DNA from: Granulicella sp. UBA5172
GTDB lineage: Bacteria > Acidobacteriota > Terriglobia > Terriglobales > Acidobacteriaceae
Reading direction: 5' to 3'
DNA: 9,444 nt
Assembly (NCBI GenBank): GCA_002413385.1
Contig: DHWW01000187.1
Span: 1-9,444 of the forward strand
The translations under genes were made by a program, and so were the position numbers. Below are positions 1 to 7,074 of this stretch, piece after piece. A model generated the notes under the pieces. That model had not been told where the DNA came from. It ran no database searches and worked only from the letters and a program-made list of their open reading frames with translations. The stretch's first letter is position 1. Every line of letters starts with the position of its first letter.

Positions 1-150
1 TCTAGTTTTTAAACAGGTTCTTAGGGCACACGTCCATAAAAGACGACCGAGAAGTATTACGCTCCGTGGATTACCGCGAGGCAGAATCGGCTGAATGACA
101 AGATCATGGCGTCGTGGGACGTAGAGGCTGTATGACAGAGTGCCGTTGCC

Positions 151-313
151 CTACACTCCGAGTAGTGCGTCGATCACATCCGTTATCTTGCACGGCACCC
201 AGGAGCAGACGTTGGCGATGTAGCTGTTGGTTGCGTTCTCAACCGGCGGTGCCCAGACGTTGAGCGCCTGCGCCACCGTCTTCCCCTTATACGTCGGGGT
301 CTGCAGCAGAGCA
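151..313 (-). pseudogene. C-terminal fragment of a protein with a WAPP-EN motif
   Basis: Reading the minus strand in one frame gives about 54 codons ending in TAG at 153-151. The peptide includes TYKGKTVAQALNVWAPP, then VENATNSYIANV and CKITDVIDALLGV. The pattern 'tYaPP-EN-T-YI-V' is, from memory, typical of C-terminal regions of phage-structural, peptidoglycan-hydrolase-like and RHS-associated proteins; I cannot say which parent this was. No start codon is available: the frame runs into the IS66-type end at 314 and meets a stop at 345-343. I read it as the 3' end of a gene cut by that element. The orderly codons and family-like motif make it more than a chance ORF. Confidence 0.45.
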
Positions 314-328
314 GTAAGCGTGGGGTCC
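314..328 (+). repeat. Probable IS66 left terminal inverted repeat
   Basis: The sequence GTAAGCGTGGGGTCC starts with the GTAAGCG typical of IS66-family ends and lies 44 bases before the tnpA start at 372. The partner repeat is not seen, in keeping with loss of the right half of the element. It also marks where the reverse-strand gene fragment at 151-313 stops making sense. Confidence 0.5.
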
Positions 329-371
329 TCCCCTCTGGCTATTTAGTCGGCTGCGGGTTGATGATGCAGCC

Positions 372-875
372 ATGGAACGCATGGACGGTGTAGGGCCGAA
401 GCGGACGCAGCGCGTACATCGCAGCATTACCGAGAAGCGCAGGATTGTGGAGTTGGTTCTCCAGCCAGGGGTAAGCGTGGCGCGTGTGGCGCAGGCCGAA
501 GGCGTCAACGCGAACCAGGTGTTCAAAGTGGCGGCGAGATTATCGCAGCGGTCAGTTGGTAGAAGCTGGGACGGCCACAGCCTTGATGTTGCCAGTGCAT
601 GTGGGCGGAGCTGGCGTCGAGTTGTCTGCGCCGATCTCTCCAGAGCCAGCAGCGCCAACCCACCATCCAGAGCACGACTGCTGCCCCGATTGCGGCGGCG
701 CGTTGCGCAACTTTGGAGAAGACGTAGCCGAGATACTGGAGTTCATCCCGGCTAACTTCAAGGTCATTCGCCATGTGCGACCCAAGTTCGCCTGCACAGG
801 TTGCGAGCGCGTCGTCGAAGCGCCTGCGCCGTCCCGGCCCTATTGCACGCGGCGTTGCCGATCCTGCAAGCAGCG
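372..875 (+). pseudogene. IS66 TnpA/TnpC fused remnant (frameshifted)
   Basis: From ATG 372 the first frame reads as the helix-turn-helix protein TnpA: RSITEKRRIVELVLQPGVSV, then ARVAQAEGVNANQVFK. An extra G at 528 throws the frame; the next frame continues correctly as KWRRDYRSGQLVEAG. From about 667 the same frame becomes the zinc-finger region of TnpC: CCPDCGGALRNFGEDVAEIL, then FKVIRHVRPKFACTGCERVV and EAPAPSRP. The two CxxC pairs (CPDC and CTGC) are those of the TnpC zinc ribbon. A second extra base in the C run at 838-840 moves the match into a third frame (PIARGVADPAS), after which similarity fades. The order TnpA start then TnpC middle implies a deletion. It cannot make a transposase. 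Confidence 0.75.
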
Positions 876-880
876 CTGCA

Positions 881-1224
881 ATTTTGTCAGCGTGCGCCGG
901 CAAGATCGCGATCGTGTTCAAGGGTGTGCTCTCGCCGCCGCATCGTCGGATCCAAGCCGTAGCGCGTGTTGTTGAAGCGCTGGCTCAAATGGCCCAGAAT
1001 TCTCCACTGCGATCGCTTGCCACGGTGTCGCCCTGCGTTTCACCCCTATGTGGTCTGTGGCATGCAGAGTAATACCCCGGCGAGACCAAAACCTCGATTG
1101 AGTGTCGAAATTTCCTAAGACATCGACGCACTGACTTCAAACGTCTCGTCATCTTCGTCGTCATACCACTGCCGGTGGACGAAGGACGATCGATGCCCGC
1201 AGCCCACATCCACTCTCTTGTGAC
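881..1224. other. Decayed inter-element stretch without a supportable gene
   Basis: This stretch lies between the IS66 and IS3 remnants. Short frames are open on both strands, but none shows a family motif, ribosome site or convincing start. The minus-strand frame ending in TAG near 1125 is acidic just before its stop (WYDDEDDETFEVSASMS). It could be the tail of another displaced gene, but I cannot support it as one. No hairpin terminator or RNA gene was seen. Confidence 0.4.
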
Positions 1225-1413
1225 TCCGCGATTCTCCGCATAGACGGCGCTGATGTGGACCAACAGCGCTGCGTCGCTGAGGTGCCGGCGTTGAGCCATA
1301 TGCATGCGCCGCGCCAGGTGTTCATGGTAGCCAGAGACGCTTACCAGGAGCACCCGGCACTGCACACAGATCGGCTAGACTAGCCTGTTGCGTTGGATAA
1401 AGGCGTACTTCAT
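1225..1413 (-). pseudogene. IS3-family orfB N-terminal fragment
   Basis: The frame begins MKYAFIQRNRLV at 1413, meets an in-frame TAG at 1377-1375 where related proteins usually have Trp (a TGG to TAG change would explain it), and continues as PICVQCRVLLVSVSGYHEHL and HISAVYAENRG. 'MCRVLGVSRSGYY' and 'IHAESRGTYG' are the standard N-terminal landmarks of IS3 OrfB. After ENRG near 1225 the expected YG-PR motif is absent and similarity stops. The rve integrase core with its DDE residues is therefore missing. The nonsense codon and truncation make this a pseudogene. Confidence 0.7.
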
Positions 1414-1714
1414 CGCTGGCCCCTTGCGAAGAACGCCGTCGCTTTTCCCAGAATGTCGCGCTCCATCGTGACACGCGCCAACTCCGCACGCAGGCGGCTG
1501 TTCTCCATCTGCTCGGCACTCACCACCGGCTTGCTCGTGGCACCCTTCAAGTGTTCCAGTTCGATGCTCCCTGACCCAATTGCCCAAGGTCTGCTCGACC
1601 ACTCCCAGGCTGCGTGCTGCCGCCGCCTTGCTCCTGGCCCGACTCTACAAGCCGCACCGCTTCCTGCTTAAACTCCAGCGTGTACCGTCCCCGCTTCGAC
1701 TTCGTCATCGTCAT
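1410..1714 (-). pseudogene. IS3-family orfA (helix-turn-helix), frameshifted
   Basis: ATG at 1714-1712 follows an AAGGGAAG ribosome-binding stretch. The product starts MTMTKSKRGRYTLEFKQEAV and RLVESGQ, the usual HTH_Tnp_1 opening. The match then changes frame near 1635 (AAAARSLGVVEQTLGNWVRE) and again near 1545 (GATSKPVVSAEQMENSRLRA, then ELARVTMERDILGKATAFFA). It ends RGQR and TGA at 1412-1410. The last part is the family's leucine-zipper region. The pieces together cover a normal orfA length of about 100 residues. The stop overlaps the orfB start in an ATGA arrangement, as expected for coupled or frameshifted IS3 genes. Confidence 0.75.
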
Positions 1715-1901
1715 CGTCGCTTCCCTTTCGCATTAGAACAGCTCGCTATGGGATACTTTTTGCGCGGGCAAGGTCAGGATGACTGGGGCGCGTTCGAATG
1801 TTTAGCACGGGAACGGGCGGCACCAACGCAAAGTGCTCCAAAAGCGAGATTTTCTGAGAATATTCGCGACGAACTTCCGTATGGTTCATTTTTTTTGTTT
1901 T

Positions 1902-1930
1902 TTGTTTGCTTTTACTTTGTTCCATATGGT
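1902..1930 (+). promoter_or_regulatory. Possible promoter for the TonB-dependent receptor
   Basis: In the T-rich leader, TTGTTT (1902-1907) and TATGGT (1925-1930) are separated by 17 bases, a sigma-70-like arrangement. This would give a leader of about 30 bases before the ATG at 1968. The match to consensus is only moderate and the region is so T-rich that chance is possible. The rest of 1741-1967 shows no gene. Confidence 0.25.
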
Positions 1931-1967
1931 ATTTACTTCCAATCCCCATTGGAGGCAAAAAAAATCC

Positions 1968-4900
1968 ATGAAACTGCAAAAGCTCATTTCATTGTTGGCG
2001 GTCCTTATTCTGAGCGTCGCTACCAGTTCGTCGAGTTTGTTCGCACAGGGCACTGATCTTGGCACTATCCGTGGAACAGTGACGGATTCTGGCGGTGCTT
2101 TGCTTCCCAATGCCAAAGTAGAAATCACCGATCTTTCTACCCTCACGATACATCGGGCTACTACAAACCAGCATGGTGAGTATGAAGTGCCTGCGCTGCC
2201 TGGAGGCCGTTACAAGGCTACGGTCACGGTGTCAGGCTTTAGGACATCCGTCATCGATGGGATCCTTCTGTCCGGCTCCAACGCTGCCAGTGCGAATGCC
2301 GTGATGCATGCCGCCGCGGACACCACCGTCGAAGTCACGACCCAGGCACCGCTCATCGATACGCAGGACCAGGCGCTGAGCCAAACCATCGGCTCCAAAG
2401 CAATCGTCGATCTTCCTCGCGACAGCCGCGACATCTATTCTTTCCTCTACATCAATCCCAACATCACGCAGAGCGACGAACCCGGCGACTTCAAGTTCAT
2501 CGGGGCCCAGAGTTATGGGGCAAGCTTCTCAGTAGACGGTCAACGCTCGAACGGCGGCATCTTCGGGCAGGCCACAGCGACGGAACCGTCGCTGGAGGCC
2601 GTCAGTGAGTTGAACGTGCTGTCCGACACTTTCAGTGCGGAATATGCGGGAGTCGCCAACATCCGCGTTACCACCAAGCGCGGCGGCTCAGACTATCACG
2701 GTTCGGTATTTTACAACAACAAGAACTCAGCCCTTGCTGCCTGGGCACTCGTGGACAAAAATACTCTCGCCAATTTTGCGCCAACCGTCTTTCAGCCGGT
2801 CTTCAAAAAGCCTTTCTTCAATATCACTGATGTCGGCGCGTCGGTCGGCGGCCCAATTCCGAAGTTGAAGAAGACCTGGTTCTTCATGGCCTATGAGCAC
2901 AATTGGACGGTTGCGCCTACCCTCGCCGCTTCCACCAAGATGCCGCACCCGAGCCTTTGGACGGGAGACTTCTCCCTTCTTAACAACACGGCAAAGCCCT
3001 CGATAGGCCCGGCGATTTTGACTCCTACCGAGATCGCAACTGATACCGTAACAACGCCGGACGGAGTAACGCGCTTCACCCAAATTCCTTCACGGCTGCT
3101 AAACCCGTCGACCCAGAAGCTCATCAGTTTGTACTACCCCAAGATTGGCCTATCCGCTCCCATCAATCCAGCCAACGGCCGCATCCCCTCTTACTCAACG
3201 TCGATTCCCGGCCGTTCCGGTCAGGACATGGGGACGATGCGCATCGATCATGATTTCAACGATTCGAACCGTGTGTATGGCGTCTACCACGCCTCGGGAC
3301 AAAGCATCGCTGTGAATCCCGTTGTCTCTGTCTTCACTGGGCTCGGTCTCAGCAAGACGGACCGTCTCAACAATTCCGTTTCGCTCTCGTACACCCATGT
3401 CTTCTCGCAGTACATGGTGAACGAAGTACGGGGAGGCTTCAACGAGCAGCATCTGTTTACCCACAGCAACACAACGCTGCAAGGATTCCTCTCGAGCATT
3501 GGCTTCGCTGCGGCTGATATTACGTCGTATGGCGCCGTCGTCGGACCAGAGGAATTATCGACGTACGGACACATGGCCGTCAGCTTCGGCAGCGGATTTC
3601 TGGCCTTCAGCAATGGCGGCCGCAACACCGATCGCCCTCTCGACCAGAACCTCGTCACCTTCGGTGACACGCTCAACTGGACGCTAGGCAGACACAACGT
3701 GAAGATAGGCGGAGACGCCGTACGAAATGCGGCGGTCGACGGATTCGCATTGAATCGCGGCAGCCCACGCGGTGCCATCACCTACTCGGGCACGGGACCG
3801 ACTGCCTTTTCGAGCTTCCTCCAGGGGCTTGCTCCAACCTCCGCAACCATCGTCAATCAGCCGCGGCCTGCCATGCAGGTCTACAACTGGGAGACGGGAT
3901 ACTTCGTTCAGGACGACTTCCGTGTAACTCCGCGGCTGACCCTGAACCTCGGCATGCGGTATGAGCTCTTTACGCCCTTTATCGATTCGAACGACCTACT
4001 CGCTAATTTTGATCCGAACTCCTACAACACCACGACGGGTCAAAAAGGTCGCTTTGTCATTCCGTCGACTAAGACGTTGAAGTATCTCGATCCCAATATT
4101 ATCGCTTTTGGATACGTCCTTGCAGACCAGTCCGGCCTAGGAGTCGGTCGCGGCCTGGTACGCACCGACAAGACCAACTTTGGTCCTCGCGTTGGTCTCG
4201 CTTTCCAGCTTACGGACAAGAGCGCCCTCCGTGGTGGTTACGGTTTGTACTACCCCACCTCAGCCGCGCAGGGCATCCGTGACCCTATCGCAACTAACCC
4301 CTTCAATAACTCCCGTACCCTGACGAAGACGTCAGGCTTCCCGACGCCCGGTGAGACTTCCGGCACCAGCCCCTTGTCAGGAGGCACGCTCAGGGCTTTT
4401 GGAAACACCCCATCGGCGAACTACGTTCCCGTCGACCTTAAGAACCCGCGACTCCAACAATGGAACGCCACCTTTGAGCAGCAGATCCCATGGCAGTCGT
4501 CCTTGCGGGTGTCGTATATCGGTTCGAGTCAGTCCGGTCAGATCGTCGGTCAGGACCTCGACATGATCGCTCCAAGCGACAATCCGTTTGGCACCACCCA
4601 GGGGGATGGAGTCACACCTTGCGACCCCATCAACAACGGAGACTGCGCCTACTCGCCTGCCGATAATGCTCGAATCAAGTTCCCGGCGCTCGGCGACTAC
4701 GTTGTCGGCTTCGGCAATAACGGCCATAGTTTCACAACCTCATTCCAGGCACAGGCGCAGCGTCAGGCGAATGGTTTTATCTTTAGCCTTGCCTACACCT
4801 ACCTCGACCCAGAAGTCGTCTGGCCTTGACCTTGGGAACGCCAGTCTCGGCGGTGACGCCTATAACCAGTTCCAGCCTGACAGCGACTATACCCAGGATG

Positions 4901-5637
4901 GATATACATCCCGTCATCGCGTAGTGGCCTACGGCGTCTTCGATCTGCCGTTCGGTCGCGGCAAGCGCCATCTCTCTTCTTCATCGAGATTGGTGGATGC
5001 GCTTGTTGGTGGCTGGCAGGCATCCACAAACGGGTTTGTGAAGTCGGGCACCGGCTTTACACCGTTCTGGACCTGCGACGACTGCGATCCGGTCCTTCCG
5101 GGCAACGTCGCCTCCGGTGCGATCGATGCGGTTGGAGACTTCAATGGGCCTTCGTTCCGCCCAGTCCTTACCGGCAGCTACAAGAATGCGCCTTCGGGAT
5201 TCCAGTGGAATGCGAGCGCCTTCGGTTTGCCGTCTATCGGATCCAACCTGTTCAGCCAGGCCGGCGTAGTGAAGCGCAACACCCTGATCGGTCCATCGAC
5301 CTATGGCGCAAATCTCGGTCTGCATAAGTCGTTCCAGATCAATGAACGCATGTCGGTTCAGTTGGGCGCGGACATCGACAACGTCTTCAATCACCCGATG
5401 CTGTCTCCGGATGCCAACGACGGCGGCGGAGGTGGAACATTTGCGCAACTCGGCGACTTCAATGTTGCTGTTGACCAGACGACTCCGCCTGCGCCCGGCC
5501 AACAACCGAAGCTCCTGCCCATCACTCCGGATTTGGTCAACATCAACCCTGACTTTGGTCGTCTCTACCGCAGCTATCAGCAGGAAGGCATCGACAGTCG
5601 CCGTTCCATCCGGCTCAGAGGACGCTTCGTCTTCTAG
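1968..5637 (+). pseudogene. Oar-like TonB-dependent receptor, split by one frameshift
   Basis: This is an outer-membrane TonB-dependent transporter of the large Acidobacteriota type; the ligand is unknown. I chose ATG 1968, 12 bases after GGAGG (1951-1955), because it begins a clean signal peptide: MKLQK, a hydrophobic stretch, then SSSLFAQG with likely cleavage near residue 26. A carboxypeptidase-regulatory-like domain follows (about 28-115, with GTIRGTVTDSGGALLPNAKV and GEYEVPALPGGRYKATVTV), then a plug domain and a long beta-barrel. The product ends RGRFVF with the terminal aromatic residue expected for barrel assembly. The first frame stops at 4827-4829 (953 residues). The correct continuation, QKSSGLDLGNASLGG onward, is in another frame and runs to TAG 5635-5637. 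Removing one C from the run at 4808-4810 restores a single frame of about 1,222 residues, normal for the family. Either a recent mutation or a sequencing error fits, since no other damage is seen. Confidence 0.85.
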
Positions 5638-5650
5638 TCGCAATGGATTT

Positions 5651-5695
5651 CAATAACCGAGGGCTGGCAAATAATTCGCGGGCCCTCGGTTATTG
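5651..5695 (+). terminator. Hairpin terminator after the receptor gene
   Basis: A perfect 14-bp stem, CAATAACCGAGGGC (5651-5664) with GCCCTCGGTTATTG (5682-5695), encloses a 17-base loop. It lies 13 bases after the receptor stop. The following bases (TTGGTCGCATCTTTT) are only moderately T-rich, so termination strength is uncertain, but the position and perfect stem make it the natural end of the receptor transcript. Confidence 0.7.
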
Positions 5696-5746
5696 TTGGT
5701 CGCATCTTTTCTGATTTCGGATCATCGGCAAGAGGGATGCGCCGAC

Positions 5747-5881
5747 TTACCTTTTATTCACCAACTCAAGCTGTCCGAAGCGCTCTGGAGTGTGGAACGT
5801 GTCCGTCATAGGAGGCTGCCAAGCTATGGCCCTGCGACGCTCCGGTGGCCCCTGGCTGCGGAACAAATCGGCGGGAAACAT
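5747..5881 (-). CDS. Small ORF, minus-strand arm of the palindrome
   Basis: ATG at 5881-5879 opens a 44-residue frame ending in TAA at 5749-5747. It begins MFPADLFRSQGPPERRRAIA and ends DTFHTPERFGQLELVNKR. I do not recognise a family. It shares 29 of 44 residues with the mirrored plus-strand frame, and 16 identical residues use different codons. This implies that the peptide, not only the DNA, was conserved. An upstream ATG at 5935-5933, with AGGGAG before it, is the mirror of the plus-strand start, but its frame meets TGA where the other arm has TGG. The longer form is therefore broken here and only the internal ATG remains. No clear ribosome site precedes that ATG. It may be a decayed copy. 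The product is basic, Pro/Arg-rich in its first half, with no membrane segment. Confidence 0.4.
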   Translation of the reverse strand: MFPADLFRSQGPPERRRAIAWQPPMTDTFHTPERFGQLELVNKR

Positions 5882-6014
5882 CTTTCGCGCTAATTTGTTC
5901 CGCAGTCAGGGTCCTCCTGGGCGGCAAACGTCCATTGCGTGGAAGGCTCCCTTGAGCGACACGTTTCACACCCCGGAACGCTTCGGACAGCTCGAACTCG
6001 CGAAGGACAAGTAA
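5826..6014 (+). CDS. Small ORF of unknown function, plus-strand arm of the palindrome
   Basis: ATG 5826 sits 10 bases after AGGAGG (5810-5815), a strong ribosome-binding site, and opens 62 codons to TAA at 6012-6014. The frame crosses the axis of the palindrome. The first 18 residues (MALRRSGGPWLRNKSAGN) are antisense to the coding part of the other arm. The last 44 (including NLFRSQGPPG and DTFHTPERFGQLELAKDK) match that arm's own peptide. A GTG at 5790 would extend the frame but lacks such a site. I do not recognise a family; the product is basic and soluble. Fifteen bases after its stop begins the truncated deacylase, so the two could be translated together. It might instead be part of a repeated intergenic element whose coding signal is inherited from a longer parent gene. 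Confidence 0.45.
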   Translation: MALRRSGGPWLRNKSAGNIFRANLFRSQGPPGRQTSIAWKAPLSDTFHTPERFGQLELAKDK

Positions 6015-6029
6015 GCAGGTAGGAAGTCC

Positions 6030-6458
6030 ATGATGCCGACGCATCGTATGAGGCAGATTTTGAGGCATCCGGCGACCATGATCGGCTCGGATGGTTTGCC
6101 GAATGACCCTTTGCCACACCCGCGTTTGTGGGGAACCTTTCCCCGCGTGCTGGGCCGCTATAGCCGCGACGAGAAGCTGTTTTCGCTTTCCGAGGCGGTG
6201 CATAAGATGACGGGCATGCCGGCGCAACGATTCGGGCTTGCGGGGCGCGGCCTGATCCGCAAAGGGTATTGCGCTGATCTGACGCTGTTCGATCCAGCGA
6301 AGATTATGGACACCGCCGCGTATGCTGATCCTGTGCGAACGGCGGAGGGCATTGAGCGCGTGTGGGTGAACGGTGTTCTTTCGTACACCGCGCGAGGAGC
6401 AACTTCCGAACGCGCCGGTCGTTTTTTGCCACGCGGCAGGACCGCGTGGATTCAGTAA
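6030..6458 (+). pseudogene. N-acyl-D-amino-acid deacylase, C-terminal third only
   Basis: The product reads RQILRHPATMIGSDGLPNDP, then HPRLWGTFPRVLGRYSRDEK, AVHKMTGMPAQRFGLAGRGL and ADLTLFDPA, then an RAGRFL tail. This is the end of a D-aminoacylase (amidohydrolase superfamily), which releases D-amino acids from their N-acyl forms. The Asp of the SDG motif (residue 21 here) is the family's conserved catalytic aspartate near the metal site. The enzyme is normally about 480 residues. Here about 142 remain, and the metal-binding HxH barrel start is gone, so hydrolase activity is not expected. ATG 6030 has AGGA five bases upstream, so a fragment might be made. The missing part was replaced at about 6015-6030, directly beside the palindrome. 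The stop is 21 bases before the RidA gene, a normal operon spacing. Confidence 0.85.
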
Positions 6459-6479
6459 TTCGAAGAGGTAAGGAGCAGA

Positions 6480-6872
6480 ATGAGCATCAAGCGATATGGC
6501 GTAGAAGGTGGCAAGGGAACGGGCGGTCAGCATCTTCCCTTTGCACGGGCGGTTGAGGCCGAGGGTTGGCTTTTTGTATCGGGCCAGGTTGCGATGATCG
6601 ATGGCGCAGTGATCGACGGCAACATCGTGGCGCAATCGCACCAGGCGATTCGCAATCTGCTTTCGATTCTGAAAGAAGCTGGATATGGCCCCGAGCATGT
6701 GGTGCGCTGCGGCGTGTGGCTGGATGATCCTCGCGACTTCCCTGCCTTCAATGTGGTCTTCAAGGAATACTTTGGCGAGCATCCTCCAGCCCGTGCCTGC
6801 GTTGTGTCGAGTATGGTTGTTGATTGCAAGGTAGAGATCGATTGCGTGGCCTGGAAGACTCCACGCACTTGA
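6480..6872 (+). CDS. RidA-family (YjgF/YER057c/UK114) imine/enamine deaminase
   Basis: This is a 130-residue soluble protein, normal for the family, which forms trimers and hydrolyses reactive imines and enamines made by PLP enzymes to keto acids. Visible landmarks are GWLFVSGQVAM (residues 29-39), the QAIRNLLSILKEAG helix, and PPARACVV with Arg105, the residue that binds the substrate carboxylate in active members. The VEID segment near the end (Glu119) is the expected acidic partner. ATG 6480 follows AGGAG at 6471-6475 and AGAGG at 6464-6468. Sitting between a D-aminoacylase and a GntP transporter matches known D-amino-acid utilisation clusters, where RidA would clear imines from D-amino-acid deamination. 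It is the only intact member of this cluster here. Its exact Rid subfamily cannot be told. Confidence 0.9.
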   Translation: MSIKRYGVEGGKGTGGQHLPFARAVEAEGWLFVSGQVAMIDGAVIDGNIVAQSHQAIRNLLSILKEAGYGPEHVVRCGVWLDDPRDFPAFNVVFKEYFGEHPPARACVVSSMVVDCKVEIDCVAWKTPRT

Positions 6873-6933
6873 TGATTTCGGTATTCGTTCAGCATTTCAA
6901 TCTATTCGAAGAAGCGGTGACCATCGTTTGGCT

Positions 6934-7074
6934 ATGATCGATCCCCACAGTATCTTCCTGCTTACCGCAGCGTTTGCCTCAGTGGTTGGCCTGATTCTGC
7001 TGATTGCAGTGTTCAAGCTCAATCCATTCATCAGCATTTTTCTTGCCTCGCTGGCTCTACCCGTTCATTGCTGA
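6934..7074 (+). pseudogene. GntP-family transporter, N-terminal fragment
   Basis: ATG 6934 starts IDPHSIFLLTAAFASVVGLI, then LLIAVFKLNPFISIFLASLA, the first membrane helix and the start of the second of a gluconate:H+ symporter (GntP) family protein. 'VGLxxLIxxFKLxPFIALxLASL' is the usual opening. Similarity ends at about 7055, where the frame passes into the IS1595-type transposase sequence and soon stops (TGA 7072-7074). Family members have about 450 residues, so some 90 percent is missing. The gene follows ridA by 61 bases and would have supplied uptake for the deacylase pathway. No strong ribosome site is visible before the ATG. Confidence 0.75.

Larger units (their letters stand above)
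314..880 (+). mobile_element. IS66-family insertion sequence remnant
   Basis: The left boundary is set by GTAAGCGTGGGGTCC at 314-328; IS66-family ends commonly begin GTAAGCG. Inside, on the plus strand, are recognisable pieces of the family's TnpA (from 372) and TnpC (from about 667 to 875). The stretch between them is far too short to hold the rest of tnpA, all of tnpB and the first part of tnpC, so an internal deletion is inferred. The right end and the catalytic part of TnpC are missing. I could not find a matching inverted terminal repeat or a convincing target duplication on the right. Confidence 0.75.
1225..1740 (-). mobile_element. IS3-family insertion sequence remnant
   Basis: The minus strand carries, in the right order, orfA and the N-terminal part of orfB of an IS3-family element. 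Recognisable sequence runs from the orfA start at 1714 down to about 1225. TGTTCTAATGCGAAAGGGAA just upstream of orfA (1740-1721) may be the element's end, since IS3 ends usually begin with TG, but no partner was found. The DDE catalytic part of orfB is missing, along with the other end. Two frameshifts and one nonsense codon show that it has been dead for some time. Confidence 0.75.
5747..6014. repeat. 268-bp palindrome of two head-to-head coding units
   Basis: The arms 5747-5880 and 5881-6014 are reverse complements around an axis at 5880.5. They align over all 134 positions without an insertion or deletion, and I count 99 matches. The best blocks are 5771-5780 with 5981-5990 (perfect) and 5856-5868 with 5893-5905 (perfect 13 bp, CTGCGGAACAAAT). 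The arms end exactly at mirrored stop codons: TTA at 5747-5749 and TAA at 6012-6014. Similarity drops at once beyond them. Read outward, 21 of the 35 mismatches fall at third codon positions, 7 at first and 7 at second. It resembles two diverged copies of one unit inserted back to back. As a single strand it could fold into a very long interrupted hairpin. Confidence 0.85.

Noticed and set aside
37..135. Plus-strand frame of about 32 codons ending DKIMASWDVEAV
   Set aside because: It is short, lacks a start codon at its beginning and matches nothing I recognise. It could be a fragment but cannot be supported.
1064..1071. GCAGAGTA as a target duplication partner of GCAGAGCA (306-313) for the IS66 element
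   Set aside because: It matches 7 of 8 bases only, and no right inverted repeat of the GTAAGCG type lies next to it. Chance is likely in this length of sequence.
1123..1225. Minus-strand frame ending WYDDEDDETFEVSASMS
   Set aside because: The acidic tail looks protein-like, but there is no start, no family motif and it overlaps the end of the IS3 remnant. Not enough to call a gene.
1833..1967. Upstream extension of the receptor gene to ATG 1833
   Set aside because: It would add 45 residues before a complete signal peptide; the ATG at 1968 has GGAGG upstream and starts that signal peptide.
5766..6782. 338-codon open frame on the minus strand
   Set aside because: It runs antisense through the palindrome, the deacylase fragment and ridA, whose sense frames have clear family motifs. 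It shows no family features of its own; its length reflects high GC.
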